Source of the DNA: Viscum album
Taxonomy: Eukaryota > Streptophyta > Magnoliopsida > Santalales > Viscaceae
Reading direction: 5' to 3'
DNA: 64,000 nt
Assembly: GCA_963277665.1 (NCBI GenBank)
Contig: OY728130.1
Location: forward strand, 426,795,101 to 426,859,100
This document shows positions 11,961 to 21,037 of the stretch, piece after piece. The number at the start of each line of letters is the position of its first letter. The stretch's first letter is position 1. Both the position numbers and the translations under genes were made by a program. Below the pieces are notes generated by a model. The model was not told the origin of the DNA, made no database searches, and was given only the letters and a program-made list of their open reading frames with translations.

Positions 11961-12164
11961 ACCTCAGTGGTAGAGGCAGAGGTTAGACCGTTGCAGTCAG
12001 CAGGGAGCAGGCGGACGAGGCATAGGAGCTGGCCTAGAAACGGGTGGTGGACGACGCTTCGAGGCTCTACCACCACCACCCCAAGGAGGTCCACCTCGAC
12101 CACAAGGAGCTGGCAGTCAGAGGCAGGCTCAGCTCCAGGCTGCAGAGGTTTATGACCATGTCCC

Positions 12165-12520
12165 ACCCGAGATGATTCGAGGTACTATCTGTGTCTACTC
12201 CACCCTTGCTGTAGTTATTATAGACACAGGTGTGAGTCATTCTTTTATTATCGCTGACTTGTTCGGTACTTGGAGATTCCGATGGAGCCGTTGGCGTGAT
12301 CCTTGCGGCTAGAGACTCCTATGGGAGAATACTCGATGATTATGCACTGGTTCCGGTAGTGTGAGCTTACTCTAGGAGGCGTGAGCTTTGGCTATGATCT
12401 TCTTGTAGCGGCATTGAGGCCTTACGACGTCATCTTCGGTTTGGACTGGTTATTTACAGTCCATACCCAGATTGACTGTATTAGGCGCAAGGTGTGGTGT
12501 GTTCGCACAGATGGGACCAG
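12165..12520 (+). pseudogene. Retroviral-type aspartic protease of element C, broken
   Basis: This protease would cut the polyprotein. The active site is kept as VIIDTGVSHSFI at about 12212-12247 (D-T-G). The C-terminal landmark DVIFGLDWL is at about 12427-12453, in place of the usual ILGMDWL. Between them there is at least one frameshift and a stop near 12310. Confidence 0.8.
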
Positions 12521-12599
12521 GTTCACCTTCACTGGCAAGAAGGGAACATTTGCAGCATAGGATGGACACACAGAGAGGAGAGGGTAGTCTATCACAAAT

Positions 12600-13580
12600 C
12601 AGATGGCTAGTCTCATCCTCAGAGCAGTTGACGTGCAGAGTCCGAGTTTTCCTGTAGTGGTGGATCAGTATGAAGACATTTTTCTTGATGATGTTCCAGG
12701 ACAACCTCCTCACAGGGAGGTAGATTTATATATAGACATATACCTTGAGACATCACAGATTTCTACTCTAGCATATCGGATGGCTCCCGCCGAGCTTCGT
12801 GAGCTGCGGGTACAGCTAGAGGAATTATAGGGGAAAGGTTTCATCCGACCTAGTGTTTCACCCTGGGCTTCTCCGATTCTATTTGCAATGAAGGCGGATG
12901 GTAGCTTGCGACTGTGTGTCGATTACCGTCAGCTGAACCAGGTAACTGTGAGGAACAAGTATCTGCTACTGAGGATTGACGACCTCTTCGATCAGCTCAA
13001 GGTAGCATGATGGTTATCGAAGATAAACCTCATGTCAGGCTATCAACTGCTCAAAGTTAGAGATGAGGATGCGCAGAAGACGGCCTTATGGTGTCAGTAC
13101 AACCACTATGAGTTCTTGGTCATTCCCTTTAGTGTGACCAATGCTCCAGCAGTGGTCATGAGTCTCATGAATAGGATCTTCCAGCCCTACCTCGATCAGT
13201 TTGTCATTGTATTCATTGACAACATACTGATTTACTCGACTATTTAGGAGGATTACGCATACCTCTTACGGGTTGTACTGGATACACTCCGAGAGCACTA
13301 TCTTTATGGTAATCTCCCGAAGATCCAGTTATGGATTCGAGAAGTCCACTTCTTGGGACACATCATCTCTGAGGTGGGAGATGCAGTGGATTATGCGAAG
13401 ATTGAGGCAGTGCTTTCTTGGGAGCCACCCAGGAGCGTGACGGAGGTGAAGAGTTTCCTAGGTCTGGCTGGGTACTATCAGAGATTTGTGCCAGACTTCT
13501 CCAGAGTTTCAGCACCACTTACAGCTTTGGCGAAGAAGGGGAAACCCTTTGTGTGGTCAGACAGATGTCAGTAGAGCTTC
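12600..13580 (+). pseudogene. Reverse transcriptase of element C, catalytic Asp lost
   Basis: This would be the RNA-directed DNA polymerase. The conserved blocks appear in order: PVVVDQYEDIF and a YRMAPAELRELR stretch (12650-12825), [23 protein letters not shown] (near 12905-12940), [53 protein letters not shown] (about 13200-13240), HFLGHIIS, and SFLGLAGYYQRFVPDFS. Stops lie at 12829 (TAG), 13008 (TGA), 13246 (TAG) and 13572 (TAG). The second Asp of the FIDD box reads Asn (codon at 13221-13223, one G-to-A change), so the enzyme would be dead even without the stops. Confidence 0.92.
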
Positions 13581-14042
13581 CAGGAGATGAGGCGGAGATT
13601 AACTTGTGCACACATATTGAGGCTTCCAGAGGAGGGTGTAGGGTATGTAGTTTACTGCAACGCATCAGGGACTGGGCTCGGGTTTGTCCTGATTCAGGAG
13701 CGAGCAGTGATCTCTTACGGTTCACGGAAGATGAGGTAGCATGAGCAGAACTAAGATACTCATGACTTGGAGTTAGCAGTAGTAGTCATTTCCTTGAAGA
13801 TGTGGCGGCACTACCTGATGGGAGAGTTCTTTATAGTCTACTATGACCACCAGAGTCTCAGGTACATCTTCTCACAGAAGGACATGAACCTGAAACTTCG
13901 GCGATGGCTCGATTTCCTCCAAGATTATGACTTTGAGAAAGTCTATACTCTTGGGAAAGGGATTGTAGTAGCTGATTCTCTCAGCAGGAGGTCGGGCATC
14001 CAGCTACATAGAGAGGCGACAAAGAAGCTTGCCGTGTTGTAG
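13581..14042 (+). pseudogene. RNase H of element C, broken
   Basis: It would remove the RNA strand during reverse transcription. A VVYCNASGTGLGFVL stretch near 13640-13690 holds the first acidic site as N (DAS expected). THDLELAVVV lies near 13760-13790, then WRHYLMG, YYDHQSLRYIFSQKDMN (about 13840-13895), RRWLDFLQDYDF, and VADSLSRR near 13970. The next TAG is at 14041. Stop codons and the Asp-to-Asn change indicate loss of function. Confidence 0.88.
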
Positions 14043-15535
14043 ATATCATTCATGGATAGAGATGGGGCAGCCTTTCTTCAGTCGCTCACAGTCACTCCTC
14101 CACTACTTCAGCGGGTCAGAGAGGCACAACATGGGGACATGGACTATGAGACGCGACATGAACAGATATCCACAGGACACACACCTGATGGATTTTATAT
14201 AGGAGGAGAGCACTCCATCCTTTTTAGGTGACGTACCATGGTACCAGTTGCATTGAAGGAGGTGGTGCTGATGGAGTTCCACACTTCCCCTCTAGCGGTA
14301 CATCCTGGAGTAGTGAAGATGTATCAGGACCTCAGAAAGCAGTATTGGTGGCCGGGTATGAGGAAGGTTGTGGCAGAGTTCGTTTCTCGATGCCTCACTT
14401 TCCATCAAGTGAAGGCAGAGCAGTAGGTACCTTCTGTCTTGGTACAACCCTTAGAAGTCCTGGAGTGGAAGTTGGACGGGATATACATGGATTTCGTGAT
14501 GGGGATTCCACGTACTTATAGAGGACACAATTCTATCTGGGTGATCGTAGACCGAAATACAAAGTCGGCCCACCTCTTACCTATCAGAGATCATGGATCA
14601 ATTGAGAGCCTAGGACACCTCTACATTCAAGTGACTGTACGACTTCATGGTGTACCATCATCTATCGTCTCCGATCAAGATGTTCGATTTACTTACCGGC
14701 TTTGGAAGGGGTTGCAGGAGGCATTTGGGACATAGCTATGCCTGAACATCACCTTTCACCCACAGACGGATGGTCATATGAAAAGGACCATTCATACTCT
14801 CGAGGACATGCTCTGTGCATGTGTCCTTGACATTGGTCATAGATGGGAGGATCACCTACCCTTGGAGGAATTTGTGTACAACAACATCTACCACTCCACC
14901 ATCAGGATGGCACCATACGAGGCACTGTACGGCCGACCCTGTAGATCACCTCTATGCTGGACAGACCATGGGGAGTCAGCACTGGTAGGACCAGAGATGG
15001 TCCAGGCCACGACGAATAAGGTGCAGATCATCCAGGAGTCGATGAGGACTGCTCAGAGCCGACAGAAGTCCTATGTTGACAGGAAGTGGAGACCACTAGA
15101 GTTCTAGAATGGCGACCACATTTTCTTACGAATCTCACCTCGACCTGGATTACAGAGATTTGACCGGGATGAAAAGTTATCTCTACGGTTCATCAAACCA
15201 GTGTAGTTTCTCAACAGGATAGGCGAAGTGGCTTATCGCATGGATCTTCCACCTCAGTTGCACCGGGTGAAGAACGTCTTCCACGTAACTCAATTGAGGA
15301 GATACGTACATGACCCGATGCATATCATTGACCTTGGGGAGCTGGACATCGATGATGGGGTGACTTTTGTAGAGGTCCCTGTGGAGATCGAGGATCAATA
15401 GGCGCATGTATTATGTGTATGGTAGATTCCTCTAGTGTGCATCAGGTGGAAGCAAGGGAACCTCCAGGAGAGCACATGGGAGTGGGAGGCTCAGATGCGT
15501 GCTCAGTACCCTTATTTGTTTCCCTAGTTTATGAT
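14043..15535 (+). pseudogene. Integrase and chromodomain-like tail of element C, broken
   Basis: Integrase joins cDNA to the target; the tail of chromoviruses is thought to steer insertion to chromatin. Seen in order: HTSPLAVHPGVVKMYQDLR and YWWPGMRK (14280-14360), C-x-x-F for the second Cys pair near 14390 (Cys to Phe), MDFVMGIPR and VIVDRNTKSAHLLP (14490-14585), SDQDVRFT near 14670, RTIHTLEDML near 14783-14812, a YHSTIRMAPYEALYGRP block, AQSRQKSYVD, GDHIFLRISP (15113-15142), YRMDLPPQL, NVFHVTQLRRYV, and the tail IRWKQGNLQESTWEWE with YPYLFP (15440-15527). Stops include 14227, 14424, 14734 and 15105. Confidence 0.9.
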
Positions 15536-15555
15536 GTAGCTTTACGGGGACATAA

Positions 15556-15574
15556 ATCCTTGAGGTGGGAGTAA
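15556..15574 (+). other. Polypurine tract of element C
   Basis: TGAGGTGGGAGTAA ends directly before the TGTAAAG start of the 3' LTR. This is the usual place for plus-strand priming. Confidence 0.7.
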
Positions 15575-18500
15575 TGTAAAGACCCATAAATTTCAAGGAA
15601 TTTTTTTAAATTCTTTGGGATTTTACGAGTACGCAGTTTTTGACGGCGCTTGATTCCGAGGCCCGGTGTGCCCATAATCAATTTTCGAATATTAGCTCAG
15701 GTACATTCAGGGAAAAAACGAGCAGGGTTTAACTAAATTTTGATCTGGTGCTCGGAATTGAAATCTGAGGACACAGATTAACTCTTAGTGATGGTAATTT
15801 CTTAAAGGGACACTTATCACGGATGCATTCGCGAAAGAGGAGAAGATACGTTTTGGGATTTTGTTTAAGGAATAAATAAAAAATTTCGGAACAATTTTTA
15901 TTTCATGACGAGGTTTCTCCTCCCATGGGTAGTTAAGGGTGGGACAACAACCACTTAACTACCCAAGTGTGGATTTAAGAGAGGTGGGTCCCACACGAGC
16001 CCCACCATTTAATTCCCTCTAAATATATCCTAGAATCCCAATTAATTTTGACAAACCTCCATTAATTGTCACCTCAACCCATTAAATTATTTCAACCAAT
16101 AATTTAATGAGTAACCTTCTTTTTTTGTCTTTTTAGTTTAAACTGCCAACGCGTTTAATTATGGGGGAAACTTGTCTCTCCCTCCTTTAATTAAATGTCA
16201 ACACATTTTAATTAGTGTGGTGAATTAATTGTAGGAGAGTTGCATTGAGTTTAATAAAATAATAGGGGGGGTCTATTATTTTGGTGATCAAGGAGAGAGC
16301 TTCATTGTGCGACGAAGAACACCGGCCTCTGACGACGAATGACGAAGAACGCTGGTTCTTTGGAGATCGACGAAGCGACTCCAAATCCTCTTCTCCACGA
16401 TGCCGTGTACCACGATGACAAATACTCCTCTCCGCGATGTCGTGCACCGTGATGCCAAATCCTCTTTTACGCAACGCCGTGTACCGCGACGCCTACAATC
16501 CTCTTCTCCGCGATGCCATGTACCGTGATGCTGATGATCGTCTTCCTTGTCGAGGTAGGGGTTTAGGTTTATTATACATTATGTGGATTATACCCTCTAC
16601 ATGTCAAATAATTGTTAGGAGTTGTTTCAAACCACTAACGCGGTGGGTGAAGACAAACGAACAAGTCTGAACCCACCGTTTTTATGTTCTTGATGCGCGG
16701 AACATTGGGTGATGATGGAACGGGACCACAATGTCAATTGATGGCCTTCGCATAGAAGAGTGGGTCCCAAGACAACCACAGACACAAACGGGAGCTAGAA
16801 CGGACCACCAGAATGACTCCAGTGGCCCGTGGAAACCTCCAGCGGCTGGCGGTCGGATCCCGAGGCCGCGGGGGATATGGAGGGGACGCAGCCACCGCAT
16901 GCCATGTCTGTGGAGCGCAAAGGAGGGGGGACCGCGTCCCCCCCTGCTCGGCCTGCTGGCTGAGCCAGCCCCCCCCCCCCCCCCCCCCCCCGCGCCCAGG
17001 CCGGGGTGGGTCGCGCGGACCGGGCCGGGCCGCACCCAGCTGGCCTGGACCCGGACCAGGATCGGGTCGACCAGGTTCAGGCAGATCTAGGGGGTTTGGG
17101 CCGGGCCGGGTCGGGCCCAGACCCCCCACTTCAGACTGTTTTTAGTCATTTTCCCATAACATGGGATACAGACCTCCGATCGACGCACCGTCAGTTGCAT
17201 TTGGATCCTTGGATAGACACGACCGTTTCATTATATTACACTCAAGGTTTCAGAGAACTTTGTGTATGGGCGGGTTGGTTCGAACACGAAACCAACCAGG
17301 CCCCCGGAGCGGAAACGCTTATAACTCGAGTTGCGGACGTCTAATTGATGTGCCGTCGACTTTTTTGGTTTCCTCTTTGTGAGAAGATTCTTTTGTCTTA
17401 CTCAATTAGATGTTTGGAAATAGCTAGAGTATGGTCTGGTTGTTTTTAACTTAAAAACCAACAGGGCCCCTAGGACGGAAAATCCAATATCTCTCAGACC
17501 GGGCGTCCGATTGACGCGCCGTCTATCGCGTTGAGTTCCTATTTGAAAGACGGAACTTTGTGATACATCTACTTTATAATTTGTGATATTTGATGTATCG
17601 ACCCCTCTTGGATCGTGGAGCGGACCCTCCCGGAATCGAGCATGCTTTATGCGGGAACCCTAGAGCTGGATGCGACTGCGACGATGACGTCTGCACTAGG
17701 ATCCTCCGTGGTTTCGGTAGTGATGATGACTATACTTGGATCCTCTGTGGGTTCGACGACGATGACTAATGTTCTTGTATCCTATGTGGGTCCGATAGTA
17801 TTTGACTCTATACTTGTATCTTATGTGGGTCCGATAGAGTAGCTGGTCTTGTATCCTTAGTGGGTCTGACAGCTTAGCTGGTCTTGTATCCTATGTGGGT
17901 CCGACAGCTTAGATGAATCAGTGGATACATCTGATCATCTCTATTCCCTTACAAAGTGTATACCTGTGTGATATGAGTCTTGATTCTCAATCTTATCATT
18001 GATGTGATTGACTTGTTTTCCATTGCGGACTAGGTTGTGTTTTTCCTGTGTGGACTGAGTTGAGAAATCCTTTGTGGACTGGGTTGTGCTTTCCTTTGTG
18101 GACTGCGTGGTGCTTGGGAGTTGGAGATGAACTGTAACTGATGACTTAGGTATATGTATGAGCATATACCTAAATAGTGTTATTGATACTTCATGATTGT
18201 ATCTTTTTATTTGGTTTATCCTTCATGGATTCTTAGAGACCTTCGGGGGTCTCGGGGTCCCTACTAAGTATCATGTACTCAACCCTGTACGGGCTATGAC
18301 CGTACTATGTTTTGTTGGATGTAGACTATAGACAACACTGATCGAGGTAATGGCTTGTGGAGATGGATGGTACCCAGAGGTGGACCACTTGGAAGGACGT
18401 TCACGGAGCGAACGGTCGAACCGAAGAGTTGAGGAGACTATCTCTACCCACCCTTCATGTGGGATTTCCGGAGGACGACTCGGTGTTGCTGTTTTAGTTT

Positions 18501-18761
18501 CTACTGTTATACTTTCCATTCAGTTGTACTTTACTTTTAGTTGGGTTTGTATACTGGCCCATTTTATTTTAGCACTTACCTTGTACTCAGTTTTGCTTAG
18601 TGTATACTTCGCTTGCGTACTATGTTCTGTATGTTAATTATTAAAGGCAATTCCTTCCATACTTTTTGGATTTACGCCTTTGTTTCTAGTTGCTAGCCCC
18701 TGGCCTAGGGAAGGCGGGCTTGGGGTAATCACGGTGTGGGCCCCGAGGACGGGTCGTGACC
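15575..18761 (+). repeat. 3' LTR of element C (3187 bp)
   Basis: It is collinear with 7524-10738. It starts TGTAAAGACCC and ends GGGTCGTGACC, where the final A of the expected CA is C. It carries the same internal blocks as the 5' LTR, with one more 39-mer unit and a longer C run (23 C at 16969-16991). The frames of 110-131 codons near 16.7-17.3 kb fall in the GC-rich block and are not considered genes. Confidence 0.92.
16385..16540 (+). repeat. 39-bp tandem repeat in 3' LTR of C, about 4 units
   Basis: Four units of the CCAAATCCTCTTCTCC-type 39-mer are present, against three in the 5' LTR. Confidence 0.75.
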
Positions 18762-18766
18762 CCGAA
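18762..18766. repeat. Right target-site duplication of element C (CCGAA)
   Basis: It matches CCAAA at 7519-7523 in four of five bases. On the - strand it encodes part of the F-G of MPFG in the RT of B, and reading resumes correctly beyond C. Confidence 0.75.
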
Positions 18767-19090
18767 TGGCATAACTAAGAACACGAAATTCCCATACATG
18801 CACCTGAAATCATTCTTCAAGATTCACAATCATTCACCCTCAACTTGTGATATCCAGATCGTAGATTGATATTGGAAAAACAACTCTCTACCCTCAACTA
18901 ATTTAAAAATATCATCAATCTTTTAGAGAGGGTAATGGTTCTTGACCATTACCTAATTCAACCTCCGGTAGTCTATACACAGTCTCAGACCACCATCCAA
19001 CTTCTTCTCAAATAAGACTGCATAACCCCATTGTGAAACACTAGTCTTGATAAATCCCTTCTTAATTAGATTGTCAATCTAGATCTGCAA
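18767..19090 (-). pseudogene. RT N-terminal half of element B, broken
   Basis: On the - strand from about 19085 down: a KKGFIKTSVSQWG stretch, then AVLFEKKLDGGLRLCIDYRRLN (here cited in parts: AVLFEKK near 19010 and LRLCIDYR near 18975), NHYPLSK, a SNINLRSGYHKLRVND region near 18860, and FVFLVMPF at the edge of C. These are the RT blocks up to motif C's neighbour; the catalytic FIDD part is across C at about 7440. Stops interrupt it at Gln-like and Lys-like positions. Confidence 0.85.
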
Positions 19091-19544
19091 CTCCCACAAC
19101 AATTAATGTGTTATCTAATAAGAAGCCATCAAAATCGAAGAAGCACCTGGATATAAGGATATCCAAAACTAAACATCACGTCGAGGGTGTAGAGTCACAA
19201 AATTCTAGAAAAACATCAATGAACCTAGAAAATACCAGGAGAGTCCCTTCTATCTCTATGTTCGTCGATCCTATAGACATCTCAGCAAACAAATAAAGAA
19301 GAGGCTCTATGCGCCAGCTGCCCAACGGATAGCTCTGCTCACCAACGAATGATAAACCCTAGCCTTTCATGTCTAAAAACATGACACTTATCTAGAATAA
19401 GATGTTAATTTCTTGCACTGAAAACACCTATTTGATGCCCTTGATGACATATTATAGATCCATATTTAACTATAAGAGATCGCCACTTGAATAATGTGAC
19501 CCTAACATTGGTCTAAATCCTCAAAAAACATTAAATAAGCTGGT
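19091..19544 (-). pseudogene. Protease-RT connecting region of B, poorly preserved
   Basis: By position this should hold the end of protease and the linker before RT. No motif is clear enough to name. The small + strand frame at 19108-19296 is antisense to it and is not a gene. Confidence 0.4.
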
Positions 19545-19736
19545 CTAACGCCTAACTGGTGTACTGAATACCAGAGGTACATAAATTATCTCTATGTCCA
19601 ATCCCAAGGCATGGGTTAGAGTAGGTAAGATTAAGGTGTACGAATCTTTTAAATCAAACAATGAACAAACAAGAGTGATGAACAAACTGATCATTCCTTG
19701 AATGATATCTGGCACCGCTAGAACTACATCCTCCAT
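19545..19736 (-). pseudogene. Aspartic protease fragment of B
   Basis: The frame contains SLFDLKDSYTLILPT, which lines up with the LFDSGASHSFI-PT active-site region of gypsy proteases with the D-S-G triad damaged. It is followed by ALGLDIEIIYVPLVFSTPVR, matching the usual LGL......PL-VSTPVG block. Its order after gag (20.1 kb) and before RT (19.08 kb) on the - strand fits. Confidence 0.75.
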
Positions 19737-19799
19737 GGAGTGTAATTGTCCACACCAAGATTATATACCTCTCTATTTTCGACCACCAACCCTACAAAG

Positions 19800-20990
19800 C
19801 CCTATTCAAGGTTCTTAATGAGTACCCTAAGGTCGAACTCCTCTTGCGTTATCCACCCTTTGTGGAATAGGTGTCTATTGTCCTTGCTTCTGGAAAATCC
19901 TGGAAGACAATTGCTGCTGAGGCGAGTGCTAAACCTACCCACCTCTACCATAATGAGATCGAGTAAGGGACTATCCCAAGATGTACCCATAGCCACCTCA
20001 AGAAAAAATCATAATCTCCAGGCCCGTGGAAAAGGGGTGATGACCTGTGGGTTATAACTAAAACTGAATGCATCAACTCCCCACTAGTCAAACAATGGAA
20101 GACCCCAATGATAGAGACTTGCTGCTGAAAACCTTCCCCTTTAAAGAACTCGTCTGACTTTCCTCTCATGGAAGACCTCTTAGTGAGTGTTTCATTTCCA
20201 CTACCTCATGCTTATTTTTATCCTCTAGGTTTTTTCCGCATGGTGAAGGGAGAAACCATATACAGAAGGAAAGGGTGGAGAGCCTCCTCTTAGAACCTCA
20301 CCCAAGAATCCTCATCCAGAAAGAGAACTGGAGAAATGCGTAAGATATCCTTGAACATGATCAACAATTCCATCACTAATATACTCCCTTACTGGAGGGA
20401 TATTAGATCCATCCTCTTCTAAGCCATCATTTTCAAATAAATTATTTATTCCTAGAACTCCTTCTCATTTTTGTCTACTGAATCATCATCCTTCATCCTC
20501 TCCCTGAGGTAAAACGTCCACCATTGACCCGCTTCTCCCCTCTTTTGGATCATTTCTAGAGTTACCCATTACTCTATCAGAGTCCAAATAAAGATGAATG
20601 AAATCAAAATACCCATGAGTAAACTCTATGTATCCATGTCTGAGATGCTAACCTCATAATTTCCTATCATCTACCACAGAAATGAAAAAAGTCTCTTCTT
20701 CCACTTGTCATCCTCCTCCTATGGATCAACCCTTTTCCGATCTGTTGAATTGGCCTATTATGCCTCCACGTAATGAGCCACTCTTGGAAAACAACTTGGT
20801 TCTATAGTTTAAAATCAAACTAGGATCACCTATGATCGAGTAGTGAGGAATTTATTTAGGGTTCATTTTGAATCATTTCTTATTTTAATTTCTTAGAAAC
20901 CCTCAAGAAAAACAAGAACACAAGTCATCATAATGCATGGACCATTCCTAGGGCCTCTAGCCTGAAATTAATGCATCCTCACTTGGTTAT
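19800..20990 (-). pseudogene. gag of element B, degenerate, with decayed zinc knuckle
   Basis: Near 20070-20103 on the - strand a HCLTSGELMHSV stretch has the spacing of a zinc knuckle (C-x2-[C lost to S]-x4-H). Near 20500 there is a WWTFYLRE-like stretch of the capsid part. The rest is frame-shifted and unclear. The + strand frame of 103 codons at 19746-20057 lies antisense to this region and has no domain. Confidence 0.55.
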
Positions 20991-21010
20991 TCAATGATAT
21001 CATATTTCAT

Positions 21011-21021
21011 GCATCATATCA
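21011..21021 (-). other. Possible primer-binding site of element B
   Basis: The - strand reads TGATATGATGC, close to TGGTATCAGAGC with gaps, about 17 bases inside the presumed LTR end. A second similar string, TGATATCATTGAA, follows near 20990-21003. The unusual distance from the LTR makes either call tentative. Confidence 0.35.
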
Positions 21022-21037
21022 GGGGGGGTTAATCTGG

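Larger units (their letters stand above)
7524..18761 (+). mobile_element. Element C: full-length Ty3/gypsy retrotransposon nested in RT of B
   Basis: C is complete in structure: 5' LTR 7524-10738, degenerate primer-binding site, gag, protease, RT, RNase H, integrase with chromodomain-like tail, polypurine tract, and 3' LTR 15575-18761. LTRs start TGTAAAGACCC. The 3' LTR ends GGGTCGTGACC (expected ...CA). The internal part is only 4.8 kb, so the long LTRs make up more than half of the element. Pol is nearly collinear but has many stops, mostly explicable as C-to-T or G-to-A changes at Gln and Trp codons. That is the usual decay of methylated plant transposons. The element is autonomous in design but dead. 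Confidence 0.93.

Noticed and set aside
16682..17382. Frames of 73-131 codons on both strands
   Set aside because: Same GC-rich block in the 3' LTR of C; not conserved in frame with the 5' LTR.
19746..20057. 103-codon + strand frame
   Set aside because: It lies antisense to gag of B, which has zinc-knuckle and capsid traces on the other strand.
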